This document shows, in pieces, positions 23,248 through 34,422 of a stretch of DNA of 64,000 bases; position 1 is the first letter of the stretch; every line of letters begins with the position of its first letter. The position numbers and the translations under genes were made by a program. The notes under the pieces are model-generated. The model was not told where the DNA came from and searched no databases. It saw nothing but the letters and a program-made list of their open reading frames with translations. Source of the stretch: Coptis chinensis. Taxonomy: Eukaryota; Streptophyta; Magnoliopsida; Ranunculales; Ranunculaceae. The stretch covers positions 95,531,001 through 95,595,000 of the forward strand of contig CM027379.1 of NCBI GenBank assembly GCA_015680905.1. The letters are read 5' to 3'.

Positions 23248-24443
23248 CTGGATAGTCAGAATAAAGACTTTGAATCAGAGTAGTGTCTCGTGCAAAGCAT
23301 TGTTCTAATAGGGATTCTACACACAATTGGGTGTACAATGTTCTGTAGAACATAAAATAGTGCAAAATTTAGAGTCTTGCAGCACAAGACAATGTTTAGA
23401 GTCTTGCAGTACAAGACAAGAAAATTTAGAGTCTTGCATAGTACAATGTTCTGTACTATGCCACCAAAATCCCAGATCGCAGCACAAGCAGCTGACTATG
23501 CAGATCGCGCTATGACATTGCCAGATTGCAAAGACAACAATATTCAAAATCATCCATCCTGCAAATAAAACCGAAATCCTCATTTCTCCATACAAATGAA
23601 GAGTCCAGCCAACAGCCAATAGCTGAAAGAAGTACATTGCATACAAGGGTATGGCACGAGCGTCTGCAAGATCGCGGCAAAGCAAGTGAGTATGCGATCG
23701 CGGACCTGGCGGTTTAGAAAACCGAAATCCTCATTTCTCCATAATATGAAGTTTCCAACACCGTCACGCAAGGAAGGGGAAAAGTTGGGTCGGAAAAGTT
23801 TGTTGAGATTGGAGGCTGTGAAAATAATCGAGGTCCTACATGCAACTCCACTCTTCCAACTTTTCTCGATCCAAGCCCAACTTGTTGAGTCGGCCGAATC
23901 GCCTATCTACCAAATAAATGCAGTTGCTTTTGGTGCAATCGGGTAATCTTTGGTCATGTACATTACTTGTTCAATTTCAAAGTAGCTCCTACATCCATGA
24001 TGTAGACCAACCAACTCCACATCATATTATCTCAAACACAATAATCGAAAGAGCAGAACAAAATCTCATTTGTATGTTTAAGCTACTAAGCATATCAAAA
24101 TGGTCTTTAAAAAGCACATTTCCAGTGGATTTAGTAAGCAAACAAGCATGCCTCATGGCAGAAGCTAGAAGGAATTCAGTTCAGTAATAACAAATGTCAT
24201 TACTATTTACTAGTCTAGAATATGTTGTTTTAGCAAAGAGATCATTCTAATACCATTCCATACCCCTAACCAGAATTTCAACCAATCAGAAGTTCATAGA
24301 CTAGTTGGCACTGAAGGATTTAGCTGGTAACTTATGTTTTAAATGTCACCGCAATTTCCAAATTTTACAGACAAGATGATTTAAATATACGATAATGGAG
24401 TGTTAATAACTTAAAAAAGAAAGCAAGGAAAAGCACCAATTAC
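23248..24443. other. CACTA interior with short local repeats
   Basis: Contains a local repeat TTTAGAGTCTTGCA (three times, 23369-23440) and a repeated CCGAAATCCTCATTTCTCCATA at about 23569 and 23722. No protein recognised in the short frames here; they could be more captured pieces, but I cannot support any. Confidence 0.45.
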
Positions 24444-24886
24444 CTCCTTCCATTGGCCACATCCAGAATTTCAGCTCTAGTAGGCGGACTGACTTGACAA
24501 GTGACTCCAAAACTGTGTTGCCCGGATGACTGGAATGTGAGCAGCTCCACATATAGATATAATTTCTTCTTGAATGTCGCTAGCCTTACCCATCCACATT
24601 CTACAGCAAGATCACCTCGGCAATCATAATCCCCAAGGGATTAGGAGACCGCATTGCCCGCGCAACAACAAAAGGGGCAATTTCTCAAATGCACTCACGG
24701 GTCTCAATCTTCAATACAACCCCAAGTTCCTAAACTTCCACTTCTCCAATTCTTTCTGTAGAACAACAATATCATGAACATCTCGCACAAATGATACCCC
24801 CAACCATATGCAGCTTGAAAGCGTGAACAAATTCAAGATCCATAAGATCCTTTGACGTGAGGCCTTCAAACCGAATTTCATAAATA
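24444..24886 (-). pseudogene. Pyruvate kinase fragment (captured, frameshifted)
   Basis: On the minus strand the pieces read FEGLTSKDLMDLEFV, then VSFVRDVHDIVVLQKELEKW, FEKLPLLLLR, DLAVECGW-like RCGDLA.. and finally PPTRAEILDVANGRR, ending at a GTAATT donor at 24443. The order matches the barrel domain of the plant pyruvate kinase-like family (phosphoenolpyruvate to pyruvate). At least three frameshifts break it. The retained splice donor implies capture from genomic DNA. It is 1.2 kb from the dehydratase fragment and in the same orientation, inside the CACTA element, so the two host loci were brought together by the transposon. Confidence 0.85.
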
Positions 24887-26299
24887 CAAATTATCTCATA
24901 TAAATGCAAGAACGCACCAAGTCAATTTTGGGCTCACCGAAAGAATATACAAGCCAACTTCATTTCGTGTATAAATTCATTTAAAAGTTGACTAAATTTG
25001 CCATTTTACATGGTACCAATGGAATTAATAGAGCATTCTCCGATAATGTTAATAGTGAAAATGAAAAGAAGAAAAATAATATACAGAAAAGATGAAGGTG
25101 CTACACTTACATGGTTGGAAACCGAGCATTTATCCAAGAATTGAGATGAAGCCGCATGCAAAGATCATCTAAGAAATGATATTCAGAAAACGACAATATA
25201 TGACTCAATAATTCATAAGTTTAAACTATAGAGATACGAGAAATAATACTACCCAACTATAGAGATACGACAAAATCAAGTAATGCTAACGCAATCTATA
25301 TACTAGTGAAACAAGAAGAGTGTAAGTGAGAACCGTCTTAACTAATCTAGGCACAGGCAGCTTTTACATTATTCGACAGGCTACAGAAACACCAACAAGA
25401 GAAACTAAACTAAGTTACAACATGTTAAGCAAAGACTAGTACACACCTTTAGTTCGAGAATCCCAACGTTTAATGGAAAAACAGTCCAAGGCTCCACCAT
25501 CCTCCCTCCTCTTTATCCGGGCTTGGGACCGCAATGCAAACCAATTATATTAATTTGCACAAAGGAGTTAAAATGGGTTAGGGCTTTCTTCAACCTACTA
25601 AGCAAACAAGCATACATACACTGCAATCAAATTTAATAAATAGATATAGTACTTAACATATTAAAGTTAATACTCATCCATACCAAAAAGACCATAAGTT
25701 TGTCAAGTCACTATGACATCCATATTAAACAAAAACAAATGGCATTCAAAACATAAAGAAGCCAAACCATACTAAAAATCCCAAGTTCAGAAAAGTTTGC
25801 ATATCCCAAACAACTTATTAAGAAAAATCGTGATCCTTGACTCGAGCCAAATTAAAGGACCTCCAAAGACTAAAGCCATCCAAAAATCTAACTCCATCTT
25901 GGGGCCCATCGTAAACAAGAGCATCACCAACCAAGACTTCCTCTATGTAGACCTTTTTTTTCACTCAAGAGAACTTTTTCGCCATTGCAATCTCCAACCG
26001 CTCTCTGTCATGACATACCCCTTAGCAACCACTACACCATCCCTATCTAATAAGGATACATTTGGTGAAGAACCAAGCGTCCCGAATGAGGATTCAAATT
26101 TGCAAACATATTCATCAAGTTTTGTTGAGTCGAGTGACGAATTTAACGAATCGAACCGACTTCAGTTTCGGTGTTAGGCCGCATACGGTTGTTGTTGAGT
26201 AGTTGATGTTCCATTGTTTTAAACAAATTTTAAGTACATCCCGACACAATTTATAGTAACAATTGGTCATACATAATGAAATTGTATGCAAGAAAGCAC
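24887..26299. other. CACTA interior, no gene recognised
   Basis: AT-rich. A minus-strand exon-like stretch near 25440-25510 (MVEPWTVFPLNVG..., followed by a GTGTGT donor) and a plus-strand frame 25797-26177 of unknown nature are present; neither is recognised. Confidence 0.3.
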
Positions 26300-27650
26300 A
26301 AGTGCAAACTGCAAACTCACCTTTAACACGCCTATGACATTAGATAAGGAAGACTTCATCTCATTCATTTCCCCGCTTCAACTTCGAGTGGATGAAGAGC
26401 TTGCTTGCTTGCAATAATGCCTTGGCAATACCATGACGTTGCAATTGCTTCTTAGACTTGTTGGAGCTGATTCCACGTGTTCTACTCCCTTTGTCGGGCC
26501 CAAAGACTTGGACAACTCATCATTATCGAAGTCTACTTCCATTACACTCGCCCTCACCACCCAAGACTTGCTTCTTTTCTTCTTTTATTAGAAGCCTCCA
26601 CTTGTTCCTATATGAGTAATACATGCATAAATTATGAGAATGGTATGCAAGTATGCAACATAGCCTATATACAATACCAACACACAGTAAGTTCAAGCTT
26701 CAATGTTATTAGAACTTACATAATGGGTTTGAACGGCTTCAATATAGTTCCATCCAATGACACTCATGTCCTTTTTCCAACTATCTACCCGTCCATGTTT
26801 TCTACTAGGATCTTCTTTATCCTACAAAAATAATCCTTAATAGTTGTTAGCATAAGGTGATAAGAAAACGTTAGTACAAGAATAGACACCTACCATTTTA
26901 TCCAATTTATGGGCATATGTGCCCGCCCATTAGTATGTCGATATATGTTCTTTTTGGCATTCTCGGCATTCTTTTCACGTTTCTAGCTCTCACTTCAGTA
27001 CTTACTCTCATTTCTCGACAAACGCAGCCCAATGATTTGGATCCTTGCCATCCGGGCATGCTGCAATAGCTTCTTCCACGCTCCACGCTTACTTACGCAA
27101 AATCTCTTTCCGAAAGGCATACTTTGATGATCCGAACTTTTGAGGAAAGTCCTTTTCAACTTCTCGGTGTCGCTGTTTTGGGAACATTAGGCTCAAATTC
27201 TTCCTACATGAACAAAGTGATGTTTGTTCATTTCATATTAAGTAAATTTCCACACATAGGGCTGGACAACATGTAGATATAGGATTGGAAAAACATACTA
27301 ATTATCAAGAATAATGGATGCTATCATTGAAATTAAAGTACATGTAAACCATACCATTAATTTGTTCCAGACATTATCCTTGAAGTTTCCATCTATTTTT
27401 CTCTCAATCTTTGTAATGAATTGGAATACGAGCTCGAACATAAACTCCAACCTGGGTATTCCATTTGGCATGGTTAGGACCTACAATGACGCCATCCTCA
27501 TTGAACTCTATAGGTAACTTGGTAATCGTTGGTAAAGCTTCCGAAAAGTTGAGATGTATGTGAGTCGGAAGTTAAATTATGAGATGGAAGTGGGACTGAA
27601 CTCGAAAGTGGAAGCGGTATGTTGTGATTGACGATGACATTATTAAATAG
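26300..27650 (-). pseudogene. TNPA-like transposon protein (plant transposase 24 type)
   Basis: Minus-strand pieces in order: LPIEFNEDGVIVGPNHAKW, VGVYVRARIPIHYKD (27520-27400), a lysine/arginine-rich segment around 27200-27000, and KNAENAKKNIYRHTNGRAHM (about 26980-26920). The pattern of a conserved F-E-x-G-x-x-x-G-x-x-x-x-x-W start, a mid-region and a NRxxxxxxHT-G-like segment matches the second protein of plant EnSpm/CACTA elements, which binds subterminal repeats. It lies downstream of the transposase in the same orientation, the usual CACTA order. Frames are split by introns and probable frameshifts; exact exon borders are not resolved. Confidence 0.6.
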
Positions 27651-27894
27651 CCTAATATGACAAAAAATTGTTAGAACAGAGAGGTAAAACTAGGATACCA
27701 CAAAAAAAAAAATGACAAAGTTCAAAAGTATACATTTATAAAGACCACTCTTGATAATAAAAAAACATAACTCTCACCTAATTGCACAAACAAACTTCAA
27801 AATAGAAAAAAGTAGAAAATGAGAAGTTCGCATGCAACTAAGAATCTTAAAAATATCTAAGAATCTTAAAAATGTGATAATGCAACTATTACAA

Positions 27895-30800
27895 TCATGT
27901 TAGACTTTGCATCAAAGGCTGCAAATTAGGTTGGTCCTCAAGAATAGATTGGAAGTCGGTTGGTGCATCTAGTTCATCAACTCGACTTGTCAATCGCCTA
28001 GGTGAATTTATCACTACCCACCAATTAGGATTTCTCAAATCCTTTGAGTAAAATACTTGACTAGCCTCGGAAGCAAGAATTGCCTGCTCATCAATATACT
28101 GATCAACACTCTTTAGCCTATTGAGATTAACCATCACCAAATTAGAATCTGGACAAAGTTTACAACCATTGGTCTTGTCCTCCACCTTCAGCCAATTGCA
28201 GTAAAAGACAACATGCTGGAAGGTCGTATAGTCCAGCTCTATTATCTGTTCGATAACCCCATACCACTTAGTCGATGCATCAATGAGATTTTTGTCCTTC
28301 CTACTTGACGAAAATGTAGTGATTGCATTCATGCAAACACCACTGTCTTGTGTAGCAATTGTTTCATCATGCGACCTAGTAGAGAACACAAAACAATTAA
28401 CACGATACTTTTTATACGTTTTAGCTTTGAACAATGGTCCTTGGACAAATCGCCATAAGTCACAATTTGTGTCTTTTTCAGCCAACAACTGTGAAGTGAA
28501 AAAAAAAACGACAATTAGAAAGTTAAAAGTACAAATTGTAATATCCTAGTAAACTAAATACATGAATAGAAGAAAACAATACCTTGTCATATAACCACAC
28601 AATGAACTCAGTTTGTATCTCCACTTCTATCTTTGCTATCCCTTTTCTTCTACCACGTGCACTTGCTTGCAAGGCACGATACTCACTGCAATTTGTTTAT
28701 GCAGTTTGACATGACTATTTATTATGACTTTCCTAGACTAGTAATTTCAAGTCAAATGTGTCAAAAAAGAAATCAAACCTATAATGTTCATCAAGCTTTT
28801 CGACGTCTAGTCGAAAAAGAACCCATCTACGGATTCAGATCCATTGTTCCTTGCCCTAGGTCACAGTTTACCCTCAAGTATAAGCCCCTCATCACAATAC
28901 TCTCCATCTTCATCTAGTCCCGTGAATTTGGCATGTACTCCATAGCATACCTAACAGATTCAGAAACAATATAGGACTCCGCAATAGAGCCTTCAACATA
29001 GCATTTATTGCTCGGAATATTTTTACACTCCTTCATTGCCCTATTAAAATAAACAAATCCAAAATTGTACTTAGTAGTTTCGATGATAATTGCCATTAAA
29101 TATGAAATAAAGGTAAAATTGTACATACCGTTCAAATGGGTACATCCACCTAGGATACACGGGTCCACAAATCAGCCTTTCATCAGCCAAATGCACCAAA
29201 AGGTGGATGCTGATATCAAAAAAAGCGGTTGGAAAATACTTTTCCAGCACACACAATGCCTCTGCTACCATGTATTTGGCAACTTGGATTTCCTTTCGGA
29301 TTAAGACTTTCGAACATAGGAGATTAAAGAATAAGCTAATCTGGTGAATAGCTCTACGGAAATCACGATGTTTTGGAAAAGCGTGTTGAAGCAAAACTGA
29401 AAGCAAGTAACATATAATCACGTGATAGTCGTGTGATTTCATTGTAAGCAAACCAGGAGGACTCAAAGTGACAACATTTTTTAAATTCGACGAAAAACCT
29501 AAAGGAAGCTTTAAGTTCTTCAAAATTGTGCAAAACTCAAGTTTCTCATCTTTATTCAAGACAAATGGGGCCATTGGTTTAACAGATCTCCCTGTGATTG
29601 GGTCTGTTTGCATCCACTGACCACTCTTAATCCCCATTTTCTTCAAATCCTTTCGCGCCTGTACTGTATCCTTTGTTTTCTCTTTCTTGTCAAGAATCGC
29701 ATTTATTATGTGTTCTGCCACATTCTTCTCATCGTGCATCACATCAATAACATGTCGAATCTTATGTTTCGGCCAATATTCCAGTTCAAAGAGAATAGAC
29801 CTCTTATACCATGCTTCAGTAACTTCATAATCTTCATCATCTTCATCATCTCCAATAGCAACCACATCTATATCATCTACACTCCGTTTGGCACCTTTTA
29901 ATACTTTACCAGGTACATAATGAACACGACTTAGCATTTTCTCAATTACTTCTCCCTTTAACCTTGGTGGAGGGGGGTTTAACTCTTTTGTCTTAAGTCC
30001 TAAGTATTTGCCCTGCCTAAATGGGTGATCAGATTTAAGAAACATCCAGTAATTTGTATAAACGGTCTTCCTTGCATTCCCAAGATGCATAGACGGAGTT
30101 TCATCACCACAAATAGGACAAGCTTTGTAACCATGTTATACACGACCGATAAGTTACCATACGCGAGGTAAATCATGAATCCCCCACATCAACATAGCCC
30201 TCAAAGTAAAGTGCTCTCTTTTGTACATGTCATAAGTCGCCACCCTTCTTTCCATAACTGTTGTAACTCATCAACTAGTGGTTGAAGAAATACATCAATG
30301 TTTTGACTCGGTGCCTTTGGCCCTGGTATTAATAATGACATCATATGGAACTCAGATTTCATGCACAAAGACGGAGGGAGATTATAAGGAACTATGTAAA
30401 CAGGCTAACAACTGTAACCAGTGGATTGAACTCCACGTGGATTGAATCCATCAATTGCAATCCCAAGCCAAACATTATGCCCTTCCTTAGCAAAGTCTGG
30501 CCAATCATCTTTACATGTCTTCCACTGAAGTGAATCGATTGGGTGTCGCATATAATTCCAAGAAGGTGTCGCTCTATCGTGCCATGTCATTTCACGCGCT
30601 ATCCATGCTATTGTGTACAACCTCTTGAGTCTTGGAATCAAAGGAAAATGTCTCAATACTTTTCTCACCTCTTTTGTTTCTTTCTTCCCCGTTTTCCCCT
30701 CCTTCACTTTGTATCTAGGTGTTTCACATTGAGGACATACCGTTAAGTCAGCTTCAGTCTTCCAATATAACATACAGTTGTTTTCGCATGCATCTATACA

Positions 30801-31471
30801 CTTGGCTTTCATTCCCAAATCTTTTAACATTGCCTTCATTACAGGATACTTTAAAGGCAACGTGTTTCCTTCCGACAACCATTTTCTTAACATGGACAAG
30901 AGCGCGGTCACACTGTTTCCTGACCAATTATATTGCTTCTTCAAGTTTTGTAGGTCCACCACTGCCGAGAGAGTTGTTATAGGAGCCTCGCATGAAGGGT
31001 ATAATTTTTCTTCCGCTTTTTGTTTATATTCATTATACCTTTTACCCAAATCTGGTTCAAGAACATATGGTGGTTCCAAATCTCCACCCTCACTTTCATC
31101 GCCTCCATTCAAATCACCGCTAGCCCTTCATGTATGCCATAAGCAACGCGTCAACAAGATTCCCCATTCGAGTCCTTGACCTCATCGTTTTCTTCTGCAT
31201 CTCGGTCTACCATTCGATCCTTATATGGGTTCTCACCATGTAAAACCCATACACGGTATGTTGATTCTATACCATGCAAAATCAAATGTTTTCTCACTAT
31301 ATCAAACGGAAACCTTTTCCTATTTCGGCACTTATTACAAGGGCAAGGACACGTGGTCGATGTAGGGTCCTTGTCACTAGCAAATTGAATAAAATCCGAC
31401 ACCCCTTGCTTGTATACAATCCCAAATCTGTCAATTTCATTCATCCAATCCTTTGGAATTGGTTGAGACAT
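27895..31471 (-). pseudogene. CACTA transposase (TNPD/Tnp2-like), frameshifted
   Basis: Read from 31471 downward. MSQPIPKDWMNEIDRFG starts a transposase-associated domain with CPCNKCRNRK (31355-31325). The Tnp2 domain follows from about 31020, with VCPQCETPRYK and WHDRATPSWNYMRHP (30580-30540) and, after breaks, HVIDVMHDEKNVAEHIINAI with the conserved Asp-Val-Met-His (about 29760-29700). A region like DUF4218 (LTMKSHDYHVI...AFPKHRDF, 29450-29340) precedes a DUF4216 region (QVFYSKDLRNPNWWVV, about 28060-28000) and a stop at 27895. It would cut the element at its termini. Breaks near 31150, 30405-30090 and 29070 are introns or frameshifts; at least some are frameshifts. An acceptor TTATTTTGCAG lies directly before the start Met. 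Confidence 0.9.
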
Positions 31472-32746
31472 ACTGCAAAATAACTCCTTACACTACACCG
31501 TTTAGAATAAAATAAAATCTACGCAAAATAGTTTAGAGGCAAAAGGATGAAAGTGACTTCGAGCTTGCAATATGACATATCTGAGACACAACTATTTACT
31601 TAACTTCATTATACCAAATCAGGGAGTTCCTTCAATATGCAAGTCTAGTATAGGTAATAGCAGAGTATCATTTTTTTTTTCGTAGAAATATCGGCAAAGT
31701 ATCAAATCACTAAGGTAAGTATACTCAATATTTTAATCCAGTCACCATAACAAATTTGACAAGGAAACACTAAAGAAAAATACAAACACTCGAGTTCACT
31801 CATGACAATGACGACAAGATATTTGTCCAAATAATGACATATAAGAAAAGATCTCTCAAAGTCAGTTTTAACACCATCGATTAGTTTACTTACCACAATC
31901 ATTTTACTTGAAAAAAAACCATAGGATAAAACAACGATAATAACATGTAAACAGATAATAACCACAAAGATGCATTTCCACAAACAATCTAGAGACTCAA
32001 AAGAAGAGTTCAAACAGCATAGTATTCATATATTGAATAGTACTAATAGAGCATACCCATTACATGCCTGATTAAACCAACAAACTGAAACAGAGAACTA
32101 ACAACTCCCAAAAACAATTGTTTTTTTATGCCTGGTTGTTATGTAATTTGCGTTTTTCTTGGTTACAAAATTATTTGCGTGAGTTTCTAATGGGCTTTGA
32201 ATTTTATATTGTATATTTCCAATCGTTTTTGGATGTGTTTTAAGGGGTTGCATTTTTATGGCAAGTATGATGTGGTCTTTGGCCTCATGGCATGTTAGGG
32301 ATTTCTTACGTTTTAATATGATAGTTCTGTTTTTTGATACGTAAACAAGTTTGAACAATCTTATATAGTTAAAACAGATAAGTGTCCTTTTCATTGCACA
32401 TCATGATATGGTTCCTATTTCGAAATAGAGATTAACATTCCTTTGCATAATTGTATCTAATCATTCTTTCATGGGTTAATTAGACTAAACCCCCCATTTT
32501 ATGATTCCTTAGACATAAACCCCCATTCTATTTTCTCCCCATCACACCAACGTCAATCTAGGACTTACGTTGAATACAGAGTACGCCACTTTCGGTGGCG
32601 TGTTATCCGAATCAATTTGACAACCGATTTTTAGGAAGAGTTTTAATGTTTGATTGAACGGCTGTTTTTCAAACAGAAATCTGGTCCAATACAACTTTTA
32701 GAAAACATACAAAAAGAAAAACCTGAAGAAGAGAGATAGAGGCATA

Positions 32747-32968
32747 ATAACCAAGAAAGCAAACATAGCGATCAATGGAATTAATGTAGAGGTATACAAG
32801 GAATGTCAAAAGAATCATGCTGCTGGATTAGGTAAGCAGGCGACAGATGGATGTTACGAGTACATTCGCGATGATTCAAAACCTAATGGAATGTACTATG
32901 AAGCTTGCGCTTTTCACTGAAATTTCCACCATAAAGTTTTGGTACAGGAAAAACGTCAAAGTTATCAG
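32747..32968 (+). pseudogene. ZF-HD / mini zinc finger domain fragment (captured)
   Basis: The plus frame reads VEVYKECQKNHAAGLGKQ, ATDGCYEYI, then YYEACAFH, a TGA at 32918-32920, and NFHHK. This is the C3H3 zinc finger that mediates dimerisation in plant zinc-finger homeodomain and mini zinc finger proteins. The Cys and His ligands (EC, NHA, DGC, C, H, NFHHK) are all present; the usual C-A-C-x-C-H-R-N-F-H has one Cys changed to Phe region (ACAFH) and the Arg codon replaced by stop. No homeodomain follows. A GTAAAT donor-like site follows at 32969. It is unrelated to CACTA proteins and lies antisense in the inferred transposase intron. Confidence 0.85.
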
Positions 32969-33199
32969 GTAAATGTGAAACCAAGTAGTAGCAGCAATGT
33001 TAAACTAGAATCCCAAGATGTCGTCATTGACCTTTATAAAACTTTATAGATCCTATGAAAAACCCTTTATGATAAAAGAAGTAAAAAGTGAAGCTAGTAC
33101 GGATAATAAGTGTGATGATGGAGATCTTTCTGCACAAAGGGAAGCGTATGGACTAGGGAGTGACGGCGAAAAGCCAGATGGAAAGGCAGCAGAGGATTC

Positions 33200-33727
33200 A
33201 ACACAACTAGGAGCCCGTTAGTACCTTCTTTGCAAATGAGAAAAAAGCCTGGCTTGATAACGTGAGAAACGACTCAAACAAAAGCGTAAAGGAGCCTGCT
33301 AGTACCTTCTTTGCAAATGACAAAAAGTCTGCTGAGAATGAATCAAACAAGCCTAAGAGGCCTGCTAGTGTCTTCTCCTCTTTACCCAACAAAAAGCCTG
33401 CTGGAATGACAGGGAGAGATCCTAACAAACCTAAGACGCCTACCAGTGCTCATTTCATTTTTTTCTTGGAAGAGTTCAGAAAATATTTATTGAAAACAAT
33501 CCTCACAACAAATTAATTGTGTCCATGGTAAAGGCGAGTGGAGTTAAATGGAAGTCAATGTCAGATGCTGAGAAAGCTGTGTATGTAGCCAAGTCAGATA
33601 AGAAGAAAACTGAATACAACAATTCAAACACTTGCAGACTTACTACCAGAAACTGGCTGAACAAAACTATGATCAAGATGAAGAGGACTCTGTAGTAAGC
33701 GACGAGGACAATGAAGAAAGTTGTTAA
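33200..33727 (+). pseudogene. HMGB protein fragment (captured, processed-like)
   Basis: The plus strand has DPNKPKTPTSAHFIFFLEEF (33418-33477), a frameshift, VKASGVKWKSMSDAEKAVYV and AKSDKKKTEYN (to about 33628), a second frameshift, YYQKLAEQNYDQDEEDSVVS and an acidic tail ending at TAA 33725-33727. This is the plant HMGB pattern: one HMG box that bends DNA plus an acidic C-terminus. Upstream, the box-start phrase PASTFFAN or PASVF recurs three times (33215, 33297, 33360), an odd local expansion. No introns interrupt the HMG box, although plant HMGB genes normally have several, so a cDNA-derived copy is likely. It sits 230 bp after the ZF-HD fragment. Confidence 0.85.
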
Positions 33728-33835
33728 TTAGATTTTGGACTTGGTGGCTTACTAAATCAAGCTTAGTTGTAGTTTACTCTTCTTTCGTTTGATAACATGC
33801 AGAATTTACAGCAAACACAAATGAAAATAAAAAAT

Positions 33836-34170
33836 CGTACCTTTTGCAGCAACTCAAATCGAACTTGGATTGAACCGAGCAAATCCCTCACTAATCCAAC
33901 TGAAGAAAGAGAGAGAGAGAGAAGTTAATTACCAAACCCTACGTAATTGAAAGGAAGAGGAAGGGGAAGGCATACTTACAAGCGGCGGCAGCAAACAACT
34001 TAAGAACGAAACAAATTTGAGAGAGATTGAAAGAAATTTGAGAGATATAAAGATAGTTTGTTTCCATAGTTAAGAGTTGTGATACGGGGGAAACGCAAAG
34101 AGAGCGCAAGTTTTTAGCAGTTTCCCTCTATTTCCCAAATTTCTAAAAAAAATTTGTGTGTTTTTTTAAT
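33836..34170 (-). promoter_or_regulatory. Candidate transposase leader exons and promoter side
   Basis: Minus strand: a CT-rich leader (TTTCAATCTCTCTCAAATTT), a CCGCCGCTT/GTAAGTATG donor near 33990, an acceptor TTTCTTCAG near 33900 and a second short exon ending AAAAG/GTACGA near 33838. This looks like the 5' untranslated region of the transposase gene. Inferred from splice-site consensus only. Confidence 0.45.
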
Positions 34171-34405
34171 TTCACGGTTTTGGCAGCGCATAATTTCTAA
34201 TATTATCTTCGCATAATTTCTAATATTATCTTAACCTTTACGGTTTCCTGTCAAAACAAAAAATTTAAAATGCGTTACAAATTAATTCTCAAATCTGAAA
34301 AAATAATGTAACACTTTATATATAATTGTAACGTCAAATAAACGTTAGAAATGAAGTTAGGCTTAAAAAACGTTAGGAATAAAAAAAAGTGTGCGTTACT
34401 AATAT
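34171..34405. repeat. CACTA right subterminal region
   Basis: Contains TTACGGTTTCC, GCGTTACAAATT, AACGTCAAATAAACGTTA, AACGTTAGG and GCGTTACTAA, variants of the motif array seen at the left end, and a direct repeat of GCATAATTTCTAATATTATCTT (34190-34231). Confidence 0.65.
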
Positions 34406-34422
34406 CCTGTTTTGGTGTAGTG

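Larger units (their letters stand above)
31488..33835 (-). other. Inferred 5' intron of the CACTA transposase gene
   Basis: The minus strand has an acceptor (TTATTTTGCAG) two bases before the transposase ATG at 31471, and a donor (CTGCAAAAG/GTACGA) near 33838 at the end of a leader-like segment. If both are used, a 2.3-kb intron separates 5' leader and coding exon. The ZF-HD and HMGB fragments lie inside it on the opposite strand. Positions 31490-32740 hold nothing else I recognise, apart from a C-rich CTAAACCCCCCATTTTATG segment near 32483. Confidence 0.45.
19514..34422 (-). mobile_element. CACTA (EnSpm) transposon carrying host gene fragments
   Basis: The left end is CACTATACCAAAACAGG at 19514 and the right end, on the opposite strand, is CACTACACCAAAACAGG ending at 34422: 17-bp terminal inverted repeats with one mismatch. 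Flanking triplets are TGC (19511-19513) and TAC (34423-34425), so the 3-bp duplication expected for CACTA is imperfect. Both ends have arrays of TAACGGTTT-like subterminal motifs. Internally there are a TNPD-like transposase (27895-31471) and a TNPA-like gene (about 26300-27650), both on the minus strand, plus pieces of at least four host genes. Total length is 14.9 kb. Frameshifts make autonomy doubtful. Confidence 0.9.

Noticed and set aside
32583-32602. GTACGCCACTTTCGGTGGCG palindrome inside the CACTA element
   Set aside because: It resembles the Harbinger subterminal motif but is a single copy, 21 kb away and inside another element. I could not link the two.
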